This document shows positions 24,980 through 34,690 of a DNA stretch of 64,000 nt, one piece after another. The stretch is taken from the NCBI RefSeq assembly GCF_007827695.1, contig NZ_VITA01000007.1, positions 248,001-312,000 on the forward strand. The letters are read 5' to 3'. A program made the translations under genes and the position numbers. The notes beneath the pieces were generated by a model. It saw only the letters and a program-made list of their open reading frames with translations. It was not told the origin of the DNA and made no database searches. This DNA is from Sinorhizobium medicae (GTDB lineage Bacteria > Pseudomonadota > Alphaproteobacteria > Rhizobiales > Rhizobiaceae). Position 1 is the stretch's first letter, and each line of letters opens with the position of its first letter.

Positions 24980-25723
24980 ATGGCGGTATTGGGGCGCAGG
25001 AGCGATAGGGCGGTCTTCGACGACGGACCGGTGCCGCGCTATGAGGCGGTCAAGCAGTTCATCCGGAGCCGCATCGAAAGCGGCGAGTGGCCGCCACACC
25101 ATCGCATTCCTTCCGAAAACGATATCGTCGCCGATCTCGGCGTCAGCCGCATGACCGCCAATCGCGCCCTTCGCGAGTTGGCGAGCGAGGGAGCGATCAC
25201 GCGGGTACAGGGGGTGGGATCGTTTGTCGCTGCCCATAAAGGAAGCACGGCCCTTCTGGAGGTCCGCAATATTGCCGACGAGATCCGCGAGCGCGGCCAC
25301 AGGCATACCTCGCGGACAGCGCTCATGGAAGAGGAGCAGGCAAGCCCCGAAATCGCGGAGGCGCTCGGGCTTACGACTAAGGCGCGGGTCTTTCACTCGA
25401 TCATCGTTCATGCGGAGAACGACGTTCCGATCCAGATCGAAGACCGCTTCGTCAATCCCGCAATCTGCCCCAATTATCTGGAACAGGATTTTGCCAGCAT
25501 GACCCCGAACGTCTATCTGACCCTGGTGGCGCCGATCACGCGCACGGAGCAGATCGTCGAGGCCGTGCAGCCAAAGCCGTGGGAATGCAAGCTTCTTTCG
25601 ATCAGCCGCGGCGAGCCGTGCCTGATGATCCGCCGCCGGACCTGGTCGGAAACCGCGAATGTGACGGTCGCACGTCTTGTTTATCCGGGCACACGCTATC
25701 GTCTCGAGGGTGTTTCGCAGTAA
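24980..25723 (+). CDS. hutC: HutC, GntR-family repressor of histidine utilisation
   Basis: The ~247-residue protein has an N-terminal GntR winged helix (VPRYEAVKQFIRSRIESGEW, then SRMTANRALRELASEGAITR) and a C-terminal UTRA effector domain (NVYLTLVAPITRTEQIVEA, GEPCLMIRRRTWS). HutC represses hut genes and is released by urocanate. ATG 24980 has GGAG six bases upstream; ATG 24968 would add four residues. It is divergent from hutF and 32 bases ahead of the large kinase/PLP gene, so it may also control that gene or share a transcript with it. Confidence 0.93.
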   Translation: MAVLGRRSDRAVFDDGPVPRYEAVKQFIRSRIESGEWPPHHRIPSENDIVADLGVSRMTANRALRELASEGAITRVQGVGSFVAAHKGSTALLEVRNIADEIRERGHRHTSRTALMEEEQASPEIAEALGLTTKARVFHSIIVHAENDVPIQIEDRFVNPAICPNYLEQDFASMTPNVYLTLVAPITRTEQIVEAVQPKPWECKLLSISRGEPCLMIRRRTWSETANVTVARLVYPGTRYRLEGVSQ

Positions 25724-25755
25724 CAGATACACCTTTGACCGACGGGAAGGATAGG

Positions 25756-28683
25756 ATGGTAGACGAATTGCTGAAGCACCGGACGCAGCTTGCAAGACCG
25801 GACGTGTCGACCGACGAAGCGCAGGCGGTCCTGGCCCAACACTACGGTCTTTCCGGTGATCTTGCCGAACTCGGCAGCCAGCAGGATCGCAACTTCCGCG
25901 TCGACGCAGACGAAGGGCGTTTCGTTCTGAAGGTAACGCGCGTCGAATATGCGCGGGTGGAGATCGAAGCCCAGAATGCCGCATTGCGGCATGTCGGCGC
26001 AAAGCCCGGCGCGCCGAAAGTGCCGGAAGTGGTGCCCTCTCTCGGCGGTGAGGACATCGTCTCCGCAGCCGTTCGCGAGGAGACCTATCATGTCCGCTTG
26101 CTCACCTATCTCGAGGGTAGCCCTCTGACGCGCCGCAGGCACCTGGGCGCTGAATCGGTGGCGGCACTCGGCGATGTTGCGGGACAACTCGCCGCCGCAC
26201 TCAAGGATTTCGATCATCCTGGGCTCGAACGAGAGCTGCAATGGGACCTCAGAAGGGCGGGGCCGGTCGCGCTGCACCTGCTTTCGGCCATGGCCGACGT
26301 GGACCTGCGCAAGCGCATTGCCGAGGCGATGATCGGTGCGATGCGCAAAGTTCAGCCCTTGATGCCGGAGCTGCGCCTGCAGGCGGTCCATCAGGACGTT
26401 ACCGACGACAATGTCGTGAGCCGGGTGGACAGCGGCGGGCGGCTCATCCCCGACGGTGTCATCGATTTCGGCGACGTCCTGAAGGGCTGGGTGGTCGCCG
26501 ATCTCGCCGTCACCTGCGCATCGTTGCTGCACCATGCGGGCGGCGATCCCTTCACTATCCTGCCGGCGGTGAAGGCGTTCCATGCGGCTTACCCGCTGAC
26601 CGATGCCGAATTGACGGCCCTCTGGCCGCTGATCGTCGCACGCGCCTGCGTTCTCGTCGCGAGCTCGGCGCACCAGCTCGAGGTCGATCCGGAAAATGCC
26701 TATGCCGCAAGCAATGCCGCGCATGAGCGGGAAATCTTCGACGTTGCGGTTTCGGTGCCGAACGAGCTGATGGAGCATGCGATCAGAAAAGCTGTGGCAA
26801 GGGAACGGCAGCCAGCGCCATCCGAGATGCACGGCCGCCTGTTGCCGGACCTCAATGCCGCAAGTGTCGGCATCGTCGATCTCTCCGTGCTCGGGCCGCA
26901 CCTTCCTGCCGATCGCTGGCACTACGAGGACACCGAAGCGCTGCTCCTGCAGTCGGCGGCGCGCGCGGCCGGCGCCGCGGCAACCCGCTATGGCGAGTAC
27001 CGGCTTACCGAAACGCGGCTCCTGCAGGCAAGCGCGCCACGAACATTCGCGCTCCACGTGGATTTGTGCCTACACGGGCAGACCGCCGTGCATGCGCCTT
27101 TCGCGGGCCGGCTCCACCAGGGCGGCGGCAAGCTGATCCTCTCGGGAGAGGGTCTTCACCTCCATCTTTACGGTGTCGAGGCGGACGATCCTGCCGAAGG
27201 TACGTTGGAGCCGGGCGCGAGGATCGGATTGGTCCCCGGCGAACCGTCCGCATTGAGGTTCCTGCGCGTACAGCTTTGCACTGTGCTGGATATGGATCCG
27301 CCCGCCTTCGCTGCCCCGCATCAGGCGGAGGCATGGGGCCGGCTCTGCCCATCGCCTGAGACGATCTTGGGTTTCGGATGCGATGCGCCCTTGCCTGACG
27401 CAGCCGCGCTCCTGCAGCGCCGTCACCGGCATTATGCACGGCCGCAGAAGAACTATTATCGCATGCCGCCGCAGATCGAGCGCGGGTGGAAGGAGCACCT
27501 CTTCGACCTCGAGGGGCGCGCCTATCTCGACATGGTCAACAATGTCACGCTCGTCGGCCACGGGCACTCCCGATTGTCCGCTGCGGTCGGGCGGCAATGG
27601 TCCTTGCTCAACACCAATTCGCGGTTTCACTATGCCGCCGTGGCGGAATTCTCGGAACGCCTGGCGGCACTGGCGCCAGAGGGGCTCGACACGGTCTTTC
27701 TCGTCAACAGCGGTTCGGAGGCGAACGATCTCGCCCTCCGGCTCGCCTGGGCCGCTTCCGGCGCGCGCAATGTAGTCTCGCTACTCGAGGCCTATCACGG
27801 CTGGACGGTTGCAAGCGACGCCGTTTCCACCTCGATCGCCGACAACCCGCAAGCGCTGACGACGCGTCCGGACTGGGTGCATCCGGTCGTCTCACCGAAT
27901 ACCTATCGCGGTCCGTTCCGCGGGGAGGGATCGACGGGCGACTATGTGGATGCCGTCTCTCGAAAGCTCCGGGAACTCGACGAGAAGGGCGGGAAGCTCG
28001 CCGGCTTCATCTCAGAGCCCGTCTACGGCAATGCCGGAGGCATTCCGCTTCCGCCGGGCTATCTGGAAGCGGTCTATGCCCTGGTGCGAGCGAGGGGCGG
28101 CGTCTGCATCGCCGACGAGGTGCAGGTCGGCTACGGCCGGCTCGGCCATTATTTCTGGGGTTTCGAGCAACAGGGCGTGGTGCCCGATATCATCACCGTC
28201 GCAAAGGGTATGGGCAACGGCCACCCGCTGGGCGCCGTGATCACCAGGCGCACAATTGCCGATGCGCTGGAGGAGGAAGGCTATTTCTTCTCCTCGGCCG
28301 GCGGCAGCCCCGTGAGTTCGGTGGTCGGCCTGACCGTCCTCGACATCCTTCACGACGAGGCCCTGACGGAGAATGCCCGGTCCGTGGGCGACTACCTCAA
28401 GGGGCGCCTCGAGGCGCTCGTGGAGCGGTTTCCGCTCGCCGGCGCCGTTCACGGCATGGGGCTCTATCTGGGCGTCGAATTCGTCCGGGACCGCGAAACG
28501 CTCGAACCCGCCACGGAAGAGACGGCCGCGATCTGCGACCGCCTTCTCGACCTCGGCGTTATCATGCAGCCGACCGGAGACCATTTGAACGTCCTGAAGA
28601 TCAAGCCGCCGCTCTGCCTCGCCCGGGAGAGCGCGGATTTCTTCGCCGACACGCTGGGCAGGGTGCTCGAAGAGGGGTGGTAA
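25756..28683 (+). CDS. Kinase-LytM-like-class III PLP enzyme fusion (copy 1, intact)
   Basis: The 975-residue protein has three parts. Residues ~1-380 are an APH/choline-kinase-type kinase (HQDVTDDN at ~212, VIDFGDV at ~234). Residues ~390-520 are a decayed LytM/M23-like beta domain without the zinc HxH. Residues ~540-975 are a class-III aminotransferase fold (NSGSEANDLALRLAW; PLP lysine in VAKGMGNGHPLG, ~817). In animals, APH-type hydroxylysine kinase and class-III ammoniophospholyases act in series on hydroxylysine or phosphoethanolamine, so a two-step amino-alcohol pathway in one chain is the best inference. AAGGA precedes ATG 25756. Confidence 0.85.
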   Translation: MVDELLKHRTQLARPDVSTDEAQAVLAQHYGLSGDLAELGSQQDRNFRVDADEGRFVLKVTRVEYARVEIEAQNAALRHVGAKPGAPKVPEVVPSLGGEDIVSAAVREETYHVRLLTYLEGSPLTRRRHLGAESVAALGDVAGQLAAALKDFDHPGLERELQWDLRRAGPVALHLLSAMADVDLRKRIAEAMIGAMRKVQPLMPELRLQAVHQDVTDDNVVSRVDSGGRLIPDGVIDFGDVLKGWVVADLAVTCASLLHHAGGDPFTILPAVKAFHAAYPLTDAELTALWPLIVARACVLVASSAHQLEVDPENAYAASNAAHEREIFDVAVSVPNELMEHAIRKAVARERQPAPSEMHGRLLPDLNAASVGIVDLSVLGPHLPADRWHYEDTEALLLQSAARAAGAAATRYGEYRLTETRLLQASAPRTFALHVDLCLHGQTAVHAPFAGRLHQGGGKLILSGEGLHLHLYGVEADDPAEGTLEPGARIGLVPGEPSALRFLRVQLCTVLDMDPPAFAAPHQAEAWGRLCPSPETILGFGCDAPLPDAAALLQRRHRHYARPQKNYYRMPPQIERGWKEHLFDLEGRAYLDMVNNVTLVGHGHSRLSAAVGRQWSLLNTNSRFHYAAVAEFSERLAALAPEGLDTVFLVNSGSEANDLALRLAWAASGARNVVSLLEAYHGWTVASDAVSTSIADNPQALTTRPDWVHPVVSPNTYRGPFRGEGSTGDYVDAVSRKLRELDEKGGKLAGFISEPVYGNAGGIPLPPGYLEAVYALVRARGGVCIADEVQVGYGRLGHYFWGFEQQGVVPDIITVAKGMGNGHPLGAVITRRTIADALEEEGYFFSSAGGSPVSSVVGLTVLDILHDEALTENARSVGDYLKGRLEALVERFPLAGAVHGMGLYLGVEFVRDRETLEPATEETAAICDRLLDLGVIMQPTGDHLNVLKIKPPLCLARESADFFADTLGRVLEEGW

Positions 28684-28744
28684 CAATCGAGACGCCGGAT
28701 GAGGGCGGAAAACCGCAGACACGTGTCCGCATCCCGCTCTCAGT

Positions 28745-29755
28745 TCAGCGGACCGGCGGAGCGTAAATCAGGCCACCGGCGTTCCAGAGCTTGTTGAGGC
28801 CGCGATCGATCTTCAGCGCGCTCGCCTGGCCGAGGTGACGCTCGAAGATCTCGCCGTAATTGCCGACGGCCGAGACCACCTGATAAGCCCAATCCGGATT
28901 GAGGCCGAGCGCCCTGCCGGCTTCGTTGTCGACGCCGAGAAAGCGTTTTTGCGCGACGGTCCCGCTTTCAAGAAGCGACGCGGCCGACTCCAGGGTGATA
29001 CCCAGTTCCTCCGCTTCTACCATCGCGAAGAGTGTCCAGCGAACCACTTTGAACCACTGGTCGTCGCCTTGCCGGACGGCAGGGCCGAGCGGCTCCTTGG
29101 AGATGACCTCCGGCAGGACGACGAAGCGGTCGGGATCGTTGAGCGTCATCCGCTGGGAATAGAGCGCGGAGGCGTCGGTGGAATAGACGTCGCAGCGGCC
29201 GGCGTTGAAGGCCCGGATCGTTTGGTCGGCCTTTTCGAAGGCGATGACCTTGTACTCGATCTTGTTGGCGCTGAAATAGTCCGCCATATTCTGCTCGGTC
29301 GTGGTGCCGGTCTCGGTGCAGACGGAAGCGCCGGAGAGCTCCTTGACGCTTTTGACGCCGATATCGTCGCGCACCATGAAGGCCTGGCCGTCGTAATAGG
29401 TCACGCCGACGAAGCTCATGCCGAGATCCGTATCGCGCGACAGCGTCCAGGTGGTCTGGCGCGACAGCAGATCGACCTCGCCGGACTGCAGGGCAGTAAA
29501 GCGTTCCTTGGTCGAAAGCGGCACATATTTTACCTGGTCCGCGTCGCCGAGGGCGGCGGCCGCGACCGCGCGGCAGAAGTCGATATCGAAGCCGGACCAC
29601 TCGCCCTTGTCATCAGGGGCAGAGAAGCCGAGCACGCCCTGGCTCACGCCGCAACGCAACTCACCGCGCTGCTTGACGACGTCGAGGGTCGCGGCCTGCG
29701 TTGCGGTGCCGGCAAGAAGCGCCGCTGCAAAGAGTGCCGAGATTCCGGTTTTCAT
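28745..29755 (-). CDS. Polar amino-acid ABC transporter binding protein (AapJ-like)
   Basis: The 336-residue family-3 solute-binding protein has a signal peptide (ISALFAAALLAGTATQA) and the domain start GELRCGVSQGVLGFSAPDDK. Other matching segments are WSGFDIDFCRAVAAAALGD and NMADYFSANKIEYKV. It matches the AapJ type that feeds broad amino-acid importers. No permease or ATPase gene lies beside it, so it must use a transporter encoded elsewhere. ACGGAGGAG lies before ATG 29755. It sits between two paralogous kinase/PLP fusion genes and could deliver their substrate. Confidence 0.9.
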   Translation of the reverse strand: MKTGISALFAAALLAGTATQAATLDVVKQRGELRCGVSQGVLGFSAPDDKGEWSGFDIDFCRAVAAAALGDADQVKYVPLSTKERFTALQSGEVDLLSRQTTWTLSRDTDLGMSFVGVTYYDGQAFMVRDDIGVKSVKELSGASVCTETGTTTEQNMADYFSANKIEYKVIAFEKADQTIRAFNAGRCDVYSTDASALYSQRMTLNDPDRFVVLPEVISKEPLGPAVRQGDDQWFKVVRWTLFAMVEAEELGITLESAASLLESGTVAQKRFLGVDNEAGRALGLNPDWAYQVVSAVGNYGEIFERHLGQASALKIDRGLNKLWNAGGLIYAPPVR

Positions 29756-29856
29756 GGTCCTGTTCTCCTCCGTTTTTGGACGCAATTCCTCGCTCCGGCG
29801 CACGCATCGTTGCGCCGGATGGCTCTGGTGGTTCGGTGATGTCTTTACGTCGAGCT

Positions 29857-32800
29857 CTATCCGGCTCGCGCGAGCACGGCCTCGAATGTCTCCGCGAGCA
29901 CGGCGATCAGGTGATCGGCATCGCGCTTCGAAAAGATCATGGGCGGACGCATCTTCAGGACATTGTCATGCGGTCCCTCCGTGCCCATCAGGACGCCGCG
30001 CTGCCGTGCTCCGTTCGAGACGGCCCGGGCGATCTCCGTCGCCGGCGCCTTGGTGCTTCGGTCGCTGACGAGCTCTATGCCGAGAAAGAGGCCGAGACCC
30101 CTGATGTCGCCGATGACCTCATAGCGCTCCTGCATCGAGCGGAAGGCGGCAAGGAGATAATTGCCGATCTCAAGGGCGTTGCGGCGCAAGTCTTCGCCTT
30201 CGATGACGTCGAGCACGGCGAGGCCGGCGGCGCAGGACACGGGATTGCCGCCGAAGGTGTTGAAATATTCCATGCCGTTGTCGAACGAGGCCGCGATCTC
30301 ACGCGTGGTGACCACGGCGGCGAGCGGATGACCCGCGCCGATCGGCTTGCCCATTGTGACGACGTCGGGGACGACGCCTTGCGTTTCGAAGGCCCACCAA
30401 TGGCTGCCGACCCGGCCGAAACCGACCTGTACCTCATCCGCGATGCAGACGCCCCCGGCGTCCCGAACCATGCGGTAGACCTCCTTGAGGTACCCGTCCG
30501 GCAGAAACACCTGGCCTGCGACGCTGGGAATGGACTCGGCGAGGAAAAAGCCGGGCGCTTCGCCTCTGGCACGCATGGCCGCGATCAGTTCGGCGATGTC
30601 TTCTGCAAAGCGTTTGCCATGCTCCTCGGCCGGCCAATCGGCGGGGGCGTGATAACTGTCCGGGACGGCTGCCACGTGCACATGCGATTTTGGACCCCTT
30701 CCGCCCTTGCGGCGAAATTTGTAAGCGCTGAGATCGATCAGTTCCTGCGTCGTGCCGTGATAGGCCCAGTCGAGCACGAGAGCGTTTTCGCGGCCCGTGT
30801 GCGCACGCATCAGGCGCAGGGCGAGGCTGTTGGCTTCGGAGCCGCTATTGGCGAAGGCGGCAATCGCGAGTTCCTTCGGCAACGTCGACGTCAGCCGCTC
30901 GGCATAGGCGACGATATTATCGTGGAGGTAGCGCGTGTTGGTATTGAGCGTTGCGGCCTGGCGCGCGATCGCTTCCACCACGGCCGGATGGGCGTGACCG
31001 ATGTGGCAGACATTGTTGAAGCAGTCGAGATAGGCGCGACCGCGATCGTCGATGAGCCAGACGCCTTCGCCGCGCACGAACTTTATCGGCTTTTCGTAGG
31101 AGATCGACAGGTTCGAGAGCAGCAGGTCCTTTCGAAGCCTGACGATTTCCTCATGGGTGCGGCCGGTCTGCTCGTAGAATTCCGGAGCAACACCGGCAAA
31201 TGCGCTTGCGTCGGGGAAAAGTTCTGACCAGACGTCGAGATAGCGTTCCTCGCCCACGCCCAGGATTTCCGACGCCGAAAGGCCCGTGTCCGTGCAGATC
31301 TGCAGATGCAGATGCGGCGCCCAGCCGCCGTTTTCCTCCGGAGCGCCCATTTCGCCGACGAGCGCGCCGGCCTCCAGCGTGTCGCCGGCCTTCAGCCGAC
31401 CGACAGCTTCATGGGCAAGATGTCCCCAGAGCGTCAGGAAGGGCGGGCAACCCTCCGGTTCATGGCGCAGCGCGACAAGGCAGCCATAGCCGAGCGGATC
31501 CGTCTCGATCTCGACACTCGCGACCGTCGCCGCGAGCGGCGTATAGACCTTCGTGCCTGCAGCCTTGAAGAGGTCGAGGCCGAGATGGCGCGAGCGGCGG
31601 GTCTTCTCGAGCAGGCGCGAGACGAACATTTCGCCCGAATAGACGGTGCGGGGCCTCACCCCAGGGACCGATGCCGAGCTCGACACCGGTACCACGGCAA
31701 TGCTCCGTCCAAACCGATTGCGCCTCATGCGGCCGCGCCGCTGCCGAATTTACGGTCATCGGATGCGCAGGGTCGCCATAGGGGACAATGTCGGCGGCAT
31801 AGGCTGCGGCTGGACGGTCGAGAAGCGCCAGCAGGTTCTTGCGGTTGCGGTCGATCCAGGCGCCGACGGCGCGGGCGCCGGCGACAGCCTCGAAACCGCA
31901 GGCCTTTCTCAGGATTGCCGTCGCGAAGCGCGGGTTCATCGCATCGAGCTTGCGCAGGAGCGCCCAGGCCGGCCTTTCGCTGATCGCGAGGTAAGGGTTG
32001 CCACCGGTATGCGCCCGACGCGAGGCGGAGATCGTCACCGAGGTCACCAGTCGCATGGCGATCAGGTCGAAGAGGAGGTCGACTTCCTCTTCGAGGAGTG
32101 GGTATTCGGCGTGATAACCATTGGCGATCGCAGCGGCCGCGCCGATCGGATCGGGATGATCGAGCCCGGCATAGGCGGCCGCGATGGCGACTTCAGCCAT
32201 GACGGGCGTATAGAGGGCATCGCCGAAGTCAATGATGCCGGAGATGCGGTTGCGATCGTCCTCACCGACGAGCACGTTCCAGTCGTTCGCGTCGTTATGG
32301 ATGACGGCCGAACGCAGCATCGGCAGCCGCGGGGCGATGCGCTCTTCGAACCGATCGATAAAGCGTTGAAGAAGAGCACGATCCTGGGGATCGGCGACAT
32401 GCAGGAGCCGCCCGGCAGAGCGTCCGGCATTGCGGATGTCCCAGTCGAGATCGCGAAGTGCGCCAGGATGCATGAAGCCCTTGAGCGAGGCGTCGAAGCG
32501 GCCGAGCATGTGGCCGAGGGACCGAAGCGCCGCGTCGGTCCTTTCGGACTGGGCAAGCGGCATGCCCTCGATCCAGCTGACCAGGCGCAACCGGTGAACG
32601 AGGCCGCTCCTGGCGCTCGTCGTAGCCAGGCTTTCGCCGGATAAGGCAGGCTGCAGATGCGGCACCGGAAGAGTGTCGGCCCTGGCGCCGAGATGCGCCA
32701 GAAGGGCCGTCTGAAAATCGCTTTCGATTTCGGGCTCGGCCGCATTGATGATCTTCAGGATATAGCTGCGGCCGTCGCCGGCGCTGACTTTGAAGTTCTG

Positions 32801-32914
32801 GTCCCGCTCGCTGTCGAGCGGCGTGAGCGCCGCGTTCAGTCCGAAATGCTGCGCAAGGAGTGCTTGCGCCTCTTCGATCGTGAAATCGGGTGTCGTCTTC
32901 AGCATGTCGTTCAT
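29857..32914 (-). pseudogene. Kinase-LytM-class III PLP enzyme fusion (copy 2), frameshifted
   Basis: Two overlapping frames encode one protein of about 1,018 residues. The frame from ATG 32914 gives the APH-type kinase (VIHNDANDWNVLV, GIIDFGDALY); the frame ending at 29857 gives a LytM/M23 domain with its zinc motifs kept (HLGLD and HLHLQ) and a class-III PLP domain (NSGSEANSLALRLM; lysine in [12 protein letters not shown]). The break is at the CCCC run 31659-31662: removing one base joins the frames smoothly (GIGPWVRPRTVYSG). It may be a real mutation, a switchable tract or a sequencing error. The break falls between kinase and LytM domains, so two shorter proteins could still be made. Confidence 0.8.
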
Positions 32915-33052
32915 GGGAACCCTCGCTCTTGTCACGAGAGTTGCACGCCCGCCCGGCGGGTGCACCAGTCATTTCGCCGGTTGCACCGGCATTTTGTTTG
33001 TAATAACCGTCATTTTGCCGGCGCTTTCAATTCCGGCCGAAGGAGACGGAAA

Positions 33053-33478
33053 ATCGACGCTGTAGACAGAACAATCCTCAGCATTTTGAGCCGCGAGGCG
33101 CGCATTCCGATGAAGTCGCTGGCCGGGCGCATCGGTTTGTCACGCAGCGCGACGGCAGAGCGCGTCGCACGGCTGGAGAAGGCCGGTGTCATCCGCGGCT
33201 ACCGCGCCGATATCGGCCAGCTGGAAGAAGGGCAGATCGAGGCCTTCCTCCTGGTGACGCTGCAGCGGACGCCTTCGCTTGGCGTGCTTGACCGGCTCGC
33301 CGGGTTTTCCTCGGTCAGGCGGGTCTCCTCCGTCAGCGGTCAGCTCGACCTTATCGTGGAGGTGGAGGTCGCATCGATCAATGCGCTCAACGAGTTGCGC
33401 AACGAGGTTGCGCAACTCGACAATGTCGAGGATCTGACCACCTCGATCGTGCTGCGCCGCGACATCGAGCGAGGCTGA
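33053..33478 (+). CDS. AsnC/Lrp-family regulator with unresolved, possibly ATC, start
   Basis: The ~141-residue protein has an AsnC helix-turn-helix (AVDRTILSILSREARIPMKS, GLSRSATAERVARLEKAGVI) and a RAM ligand domain (VRRVSSVSGQLDLIVEVEV). A strong ribosome site GAAGGAG (33039-33045) is seven bases before ATC 33053, exactly where AsnC proteins begin. No ATG, GTG or TTG exists there in frame; TTG near 32981 would add 24 odd residues, and ATG 33110 would remove part of the helix-turn-helix. It is divergent from the copy-2 fusion gene and probably its regulator. Confidence 0.75.
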   Translation: MDAVDRTILSILSREARIPMKSLAGRIGLSRSATAERVARLEKAGVIRGYRADIGQLEEGQIEAFLLVTLQRTPSLGVLDRLAGFSSVRRVSSVSGQLDLIVEVEVASINALNELRNEVAQLDNVEDLTTSIVLRRDIERG

Positions 33479-33530
33479 GCGGCTCTTCGAAGCGACCGCT
33501 ACCGTATGCACAACCTCCTGAAAGCTCCCA

Positions 33531-34472
33531 TTAACCCTCGCTCAGCATCTCCGCCTCGCCGCCCGTGCGGCCGATGAGATTGCGGCGAACGCGGCCGACA
33601 TCGCGCAAGGGCGGCTCTCCGAAGTGGCGGGCATATTCGCGGCTGAACTGGGATTGGCTCTCATAACCGACCTTGTGGCCGGCATTGCCGGCATCGAGGC
33701 GCTCCTCCAGCATCAGGCGCCGTGCCTCCTGGAGGCGGAGCTGCTTCTGGTATTGCAACGGGCTCATCGCCGTGATGGCCTTGAAATGGTGATGCAGCGA
33801 GGAAACGCTCATGCTGACGCGGCTTGCGAGGTCTTCGATGCGCAGCGGCCTGGAATAATGCTCTTTCAGCCAGGAGACCGCACGGCCGATCTGGTGCGGC
33901 TGGCTCTCCGTTGTCGCCATTTGTCGGAGCTTGGCGCCGTGCGGCCCGAGCAGCAGCCGGTAAAGGAGTTCCTGTTCGATCAGCGGCAAGAGCACAGGAA
34001 CGTCGTGCGGTCTGTCGAGGAGCCGCAGCAGCCGAAGCGCCGTGTCCTCGAGATCGGGTGTAAGCTTGCTCACCGCCATGCCGCGCGGCGAGCCTGCGGA
34101 TTTCGCAGCCCCGTGGCCGATGGTGTCGAGCAGCGCCGGAACCCTCGTCGGATCGATCTGGAAAGTCATGCTGAGATAGGGTTCTTCGGGCGACGTGAGC
34201 GATATTTGCGAGAGAACCGGCAGGTCGATCGAGGTCAGAAGGTAGTCGGAGGCTCCGTAAACGAGTGTTTCTTCGCCGAGCACGACACGTTTGGCCCCCT
34301 GAACGATGATCGCAACACTCGGCTTGTAAGCGGCGCAGTTCAGCTTCGCCGCAACCGAATGCCGGTGAATGCTGAGGCCGGGTATGCTCGTCTGGTGGTC
34401 ACCGTCCGCTCCGGCGATCCGGGCAATAATATCGATCATTTCCTGACGCGGCGCGTCTTGAATGTCTTTCAT
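33531..34472 (-). CDS. AraC-family transcriptional regulator (AraC_N type)
   Basis: The ~313-residue protein has an AraC_N-type sensor domain (IPGLSIHRHSVAAKLNC, PSVAIIVQGAKRVVLGEE) and a C-terminal pair of helix-turn-helix units (LRIEDLASRVSMSVSSLHHH, VGYESQSQFSREYARHFGE). Regulators of this build often sit beside and activate alcohol or aldehyde dehydrogenase genes. It is divergent from the alcohol dehydrogenase at 34691 across 218 bases. ATG 34472 is taken; a TTG at 34490 would add six residues. Confidence 0.88.
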   Translation of the reverse strand: MKDIQDAPRQEMIDIIARIAGADGDHQTSIPGLSIHRHSVAAKLNCAAYKPSVAIIVQGAKRVVLGEETLVYGASDYLLTSIDLPVLSQISLTSPEEPYLSMTFQIDPTRVPALLDTIGHGAAKSAGSPRGMAVSKLTPDLEDTALRLLRLLDRPHDVPVLLPLIEQELLYRLLLGPHGAKLRQMATTESQPHQIGRAVSWLKEHYSRPLRIEDLASRVSMSVSSLHHHFKAITAMSPLQYQKQLRLQEARRLMLEERLDAGNAGHKVGYESQSQFSREYARHFGEPPLRDVGRVRRNLIGRTGGEAEMLSEG

Positions 34473-34690
34473 ATTCAGAAGTCTTTCCAAACGCTTGGAT
34501 ATATGAGACTAGGAAAGGAACATAGGTCTGTTACGTCAGAACGCTACCGCAAATGGATGATCTTTGCAGGATCGTGCAAAATTATTGCAGGATCGAACTA
34601 ACGCACTGCCCTCGTGAGGCAGCATAGTCCCGCCTGCCGCCTTCGGTCCATACCGACAGGCGCGACTTTCCTACAGATGAGGACAGACCA

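Noticed and set aside
29701-31227. 508-codon plus-strand frame
   Set aside because: It is antisense to the class-III PLP domain of the second fusion gene; no ribosome site and no recognisable fold.
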